DNA from: an uncultured Pseudomonadota bacterium
Lineage (GTDB): Bacteria > Myxococcota_A > Bradymonadia > Bradymonadales > GCA-2716585
Reading direction: 5' to 3'
Assembly (NCBI GenBank): GCA_937123825.1
Contig: CAKZKQ010000349.1
Span: 1 to 45,500, forward strand
DNA length: 45,500 nt
The position numbers and the translations under genes are program-made. Shown one piece after another: positions 44,201-45,500 of this stretch (the first letter of the stretch is position 1; the number at the start of each line of letters is the position of its first letter). The notes beneath the pieces are model-generated. The model was not told the DNA's origin and searched no databases. It saw only the letters and a program-made list of their open reading frames with translations.

Positions 44201-45057
44201 GCCTGGTACAGGCCGATTTGACCAATGCCACTCTCGCTCGGGCAAGCATCACGCGAACCCTCACTTCAAACACAAATTTTACAAATATGGATCTTACCGA
44301 CACCACATTCGTAGAGGTACCCCTTGTTGGCAATAACTTCACCAATGCCAACCTTGCAGGTTTAGATTTGGAGGGCTTCAATATCCAAAATAGCACCTTC
44401 ACAAACGCTAACCTCACAAATGCCAACCTTCAACAAACAAACCTCACAGGCGTTAGTATGGTGGGCACACGCTTGACGAACACCAATATGCAAGAGGCCA
44501 ACCTCACAAATGCCAACCTTCAACAGGCCAACCTCACAAATGCCAATCTTCAACAAGCCAACCTCACAAATACCAACCTTCAACAAGCCCTTCTTTTGAA
44601 CGCCAACCTCGCAGGCACAATCATCCAACGAACACGCATCTTGGATTTGAGTGTTTGCCCTTCCCATCTACCCGATGGCTATCAATGCATTGATCAGCCA
44701 GACAATAACAAAATCATTGTCGGCCCAAGTGTAGACATCACTGATGCAGTACTCACGGGCATTTCATTGCGCGGCGTTAACTTCGCAGGTGCCCGACTCT
44801 TGGGCACTGACCTCACCAACGCCGACCTCGCAGACACCAACTTTACAAACGCAAACCTCACTGATGCTGACCTCACCCATGCAAGGCTCAACCGCGCAGA
44901 CCTCACCATCGCAATACTCACCAACACAAACCTCACCGGTGCAGATCTGACCAATGCTGACCTCACCTCTGCTTTCTTCAATGACAGAACAGTCTGCCCC
45001 AATGGCCAGTTCCAATCTGAATTCCCCCGCTGTGGTTTTGAAGATCAAGACTTTTAA
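41206..45057 (+). CDS. Giant pentapeptide-repeat lipoprotein with thrombospondin type 3 repeats
   Basis: A 1283-residue exported lipoprotein. Two starts are possible: ATG 41206 (GGAG six bases upstream, long basic N-region, lipid Cys56) or ATG 41287 (signal of 28 residues, Cys29). After the lipobox (TTIGC) come a Cys-rich Dickkopf-like region (CRLNSDCGAGQIC and similar), thrombospondin type 3 repeats (DRDGVPDNEDRCPD, DTDDDNDAVPDTIDNCP; calcium-binding), two or three beta-sandwich domains, and from ~residue 500 to the end several hundred residues of A(N/D)LxX pentapeptide repeats forming a right-handed quadrilateral beta-helix. The function is unknown: adhesion, surface display or target mimicry are options. 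Codon and base use shift to lower GC in the repeat part. A paralogue begins 204 bp downstream. Confidence 0.9.
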   Translation: MKFTREQRRLGRLRRLQRPIPGWSHTFMRAPVPFFALRSFVPCSLMLFLCVTTIGCSDGDNSQDIQPLQCRLNSDCGAGQICVESACVEDSEACQGPDCPCASAADCGVGQDCDIDTGACFDLECLGDRDCPLGQVCISGRCDTDLEADRDRDGVPDNEDRCPDIEDADQQDSDGDLQGDACDTDDDNDAVPDTIDNCPLTPNPVQGDIDGDQQGNACDPDASHIDVRGALDFSQLPGADTSLARVFISGLDAPINIEPNGDFLIDEALAEPSRFNITVRWPGFDPIIQEFTAGDGEAVIDVGALEMTPQAQGEDAAEMRGQIVLEGLERHADIIVRARVGGSLTATTLTDEDGHFVLEAPPVDLTLEFAKNGFESRALELRYNTQGENEGRFTFNDTPIDDIEDLVLERLTGTASVTVTVEPDWLPQGQRAVTVTVIGNGEERSAVANNAPVSFTDLPAGNYIAFADRPGFSQGRQLFTIDQLQPTANVDLTISLGNLSDANIDLSGVTLSGDDLRQVANLANADLSGVTIAPNDPNTPAELCNLDLSGVSLANADLTGVNLAGSNLTGARLDNATLTGASLRAANLTNASLFSANLARIDLRNGPYDCQGQPNNGRRTLLTNANLNSANLTNANITPGGDPGNGDPCTVAPTFSPEMTGVRWIQTNLTGAVLHTADFNRANFSSTIMTGADLRRACMTGATILRADLTDASLQNADITDASIINTLGLRTDFTNAVLIAAQISGANLQNANLTGIEGQYLTMSSVILSGAVLNRSQFQQSSWVGALLNSISMDESTDFTDADLRNSEWTDVAFNGASFHSADLRNANLFQTHLSNVNFENASLAGANFNGANIENTNFIAANLSGTTFSLSRYNRDTLWPDSFEFRNLNAFGPETQLQNKRLPNDLNLINIDLSDADLSNTTIQGVNLTGATLTNTNLTNAVLSRGTLTNATLQRTNLTNANLNDTILINAALIDANLHNAQLMVAELTEATFTNGSLVQADLTNATLARASITRTLTSNTNFTNMDLTDTTFVEVPLVGNNFTNANLAGLDLEGFNIQNSTFTNANLTNANLQQTNLTGVSMVGTRLTNTNMQEANLTNANLQQANLTNANLQQANLTNTNLQQALLLNANLAGTIIQRTRILDLSVCPSHLPDGYQCIDQPDNNKIIVGPSVDITDAVLTGISLRGVNFAGARLLGTDLTNADLADTNFTNANLTDADLTHARLNRADLTIAILTNTNLTGADLTNADLTSAFFNDRTVCPNGQFQSEFPRCGFEDQDF
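41401..41522 (+). repeat. 122-bp direct repeat, copy 1
   Basis: Coding for the Cys-rich segment of the first lipoprotein. It matches 45379-45500 at 120 of 122 bases (two transitions), far closer than flanking sequence. Confidence 0.9.
44407..44586 (+). repeat. 30-bp tandem repeats coding for ANLTNANLQQ
   Basis: Units at 44407-44436, 44497-44526, 44527-44556 and 44557-44586 are nearly identical at DNA level (one to three differences). Three are in tandem; the first is separated by 60 bp of degenerate units. Each codes two pentapeptides. Confidence 0.85.
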
Positions 45058-45261
45058 GAAATTCTCGATAAGAACAAAGTGGTGCATGCGGGCAACACCG
45101 TGAACACCAAACGTTCTGGGTCCATCCAACAAGGCGCAAACACACCCGACTCGCCCAAGAGCTGCTTCACAAGCACACCACAAGTTCACCAGACCACGAC
45201 GACACACCGTCAGAATGGTCGTCAGCAAGACCTTTTGTGCACTAAATAGGAGAACCACACG
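45058..45261. other. Spacer between the two paralogous lipoprotein genes
   Basis: 204 bp, no coding-like frame, no clear hairpin terminator. AGGAGA near its end (45248-45253) is the ribosome site of the second gene. Confidence 0.5.
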
Positions 45262-45500
45262 GTGACACAAGCCGCCTCTTTGAGTCCATGTCACACTGTA
45301 TTGTTTGCGGGCCTTGCCATTACCCTCTTTATCTTGCCAACAGGCTGCGGCGACGATGGTGACAGCACTGAACCTCAACAACCACTCCAATGCCGGTTGA
45401 ACTCGGACTGCGATGCGGGTCAGATATGCGTGGAAAGCGCGTGCGTAGAGGACAGCGAAGCGTGCCAGGGGCCAGATTGCCCGTGCGCTTCGGCGGCGGA
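45262..45500 (+). CDS. Paralogous Cys-rich lipoprotein (3' truncated by window edge)
   Basis: Begins with GTG at 45262, with AGGAGA eight bases upstream. About 79 codons are visible. The signal peptide (SPCHTVLFAGLAITLFILPTG) ends at lipid Cys29, followed by GDDGDSTEPQQPLQ and then the same Cys-rich segment as the preceding gene (CRLNSDCDAGQICVESACVEDSEAC split across the shared repeat). The signal peptides differ; the Cys-rich parts are almost identical in DNA. By analogy it may continue into thrombospondin and pentapeptide repeats, but this is outside the window. Confidence 0.85.
   Translation, partial: MTQAASLSPCHTVLFAGLAITLFILPTGCGDDGDSTEPQQPLQCRLNSDCDAGQICVESACVEDSEACQGPDCPCASAA
45379..45500 (+). 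repeat. 122-bp direct repeat, copy 2 (may continue beyond window)
   Basis: Matches 41401-41522 with two mismatches and is still matching at the window end, so the true repeat is longer. Confidence 0.9.

Noticed and set aside
44407..44586. CRISPR array
   Set aside because: The 30-bp units are directly joined with no unique spacers and lie in frame within a coding sequence.

Overview
The window is high-GC, gene-dense bacterial chromosome with no rRNA, tRNA, CRISPR array or phage block that I can see. Many secreted lipoproteins share a signal peptide, a lipobox Cys and then a long acidic or Asn/Asp-rich linker. Calcium-binding thrombospondin type 3 repeats, a cytochrome c-PHM-type copper monooxygenase fusion and a very large pentapeptide-repeat lipoprotein are also present. 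Together these suggest a predatory or saprophytic Myxococcota / Bradymonadales-like (former delta-proteobacterial) organism. That placement is inference from gene style, not from a marker gene.

Layout. 1-6.1 kb: a 3'-truncated M19-dipeptidase-like lipoprotein, a quinone-oxidoreductase-like gene divergent from its probable LysR regulator, and a carboxylesterase lipoprotein. 6.1-11.1 kb: small metabolic genes (helical protein of unknown function, APH-like kinase, GFA-like zinc protein, DUF924, iota-type carbonic anhydrase, TudS/DUF523). 11.2-13.6 kb: an animal-like beta-ureidopropionase and an NDM-like subclass B1 metallo-beta-lactamase lipoprotein. 13.9-16.3 kb: a methyltransferase and a two-gene unit of a tandem alpha/beta-barrel protein translationally coupled to an ECF sigma factor. 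16.3-17.5 kb: an orphan lipoprotein behind a 514-bp spacer with paired palindromic operators.

17.6-23.3 kb (minus strand) holds the most interesting block: six tightly packed or overlapping genes encoding a GNAT-like protein, a condensation/wax-ester-synthase-like acyltransferase, an ICMT-type membrane methyltransferase, a membrane fatty-acid desaturase, a CapA-like metallophosphatase and a heme-oxygenase-like diiron protein. I read it as an undescribed lipid or acyl-metabolite biosynthetic operon. 23.5-33 kb: hydrolases each paired with a divergent regulator (LysR; TetR with two visible operators), small membrane proteins with an AraC regulator, an epoxide hydrolase, and a two-component system.

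33.3-41 kb: the cytochrome c-copper monooxygenase, a lipoprotein pirin, a 158-bp MITE-like element that supplies the end of an FMN reductase gene, a second desaturase divergent from a PaaX-like regulator, a COG0523 metal-chaperone GTPase and an NAD(P)-binding protein. 41.2-45.5 kb: a 1283-residue pentapeptide-repeat lipoprotein followed by the start of a paralogue that shares a 122-bp nearly identical DNA segment with it, a sign of recent duplication or gene conversion.
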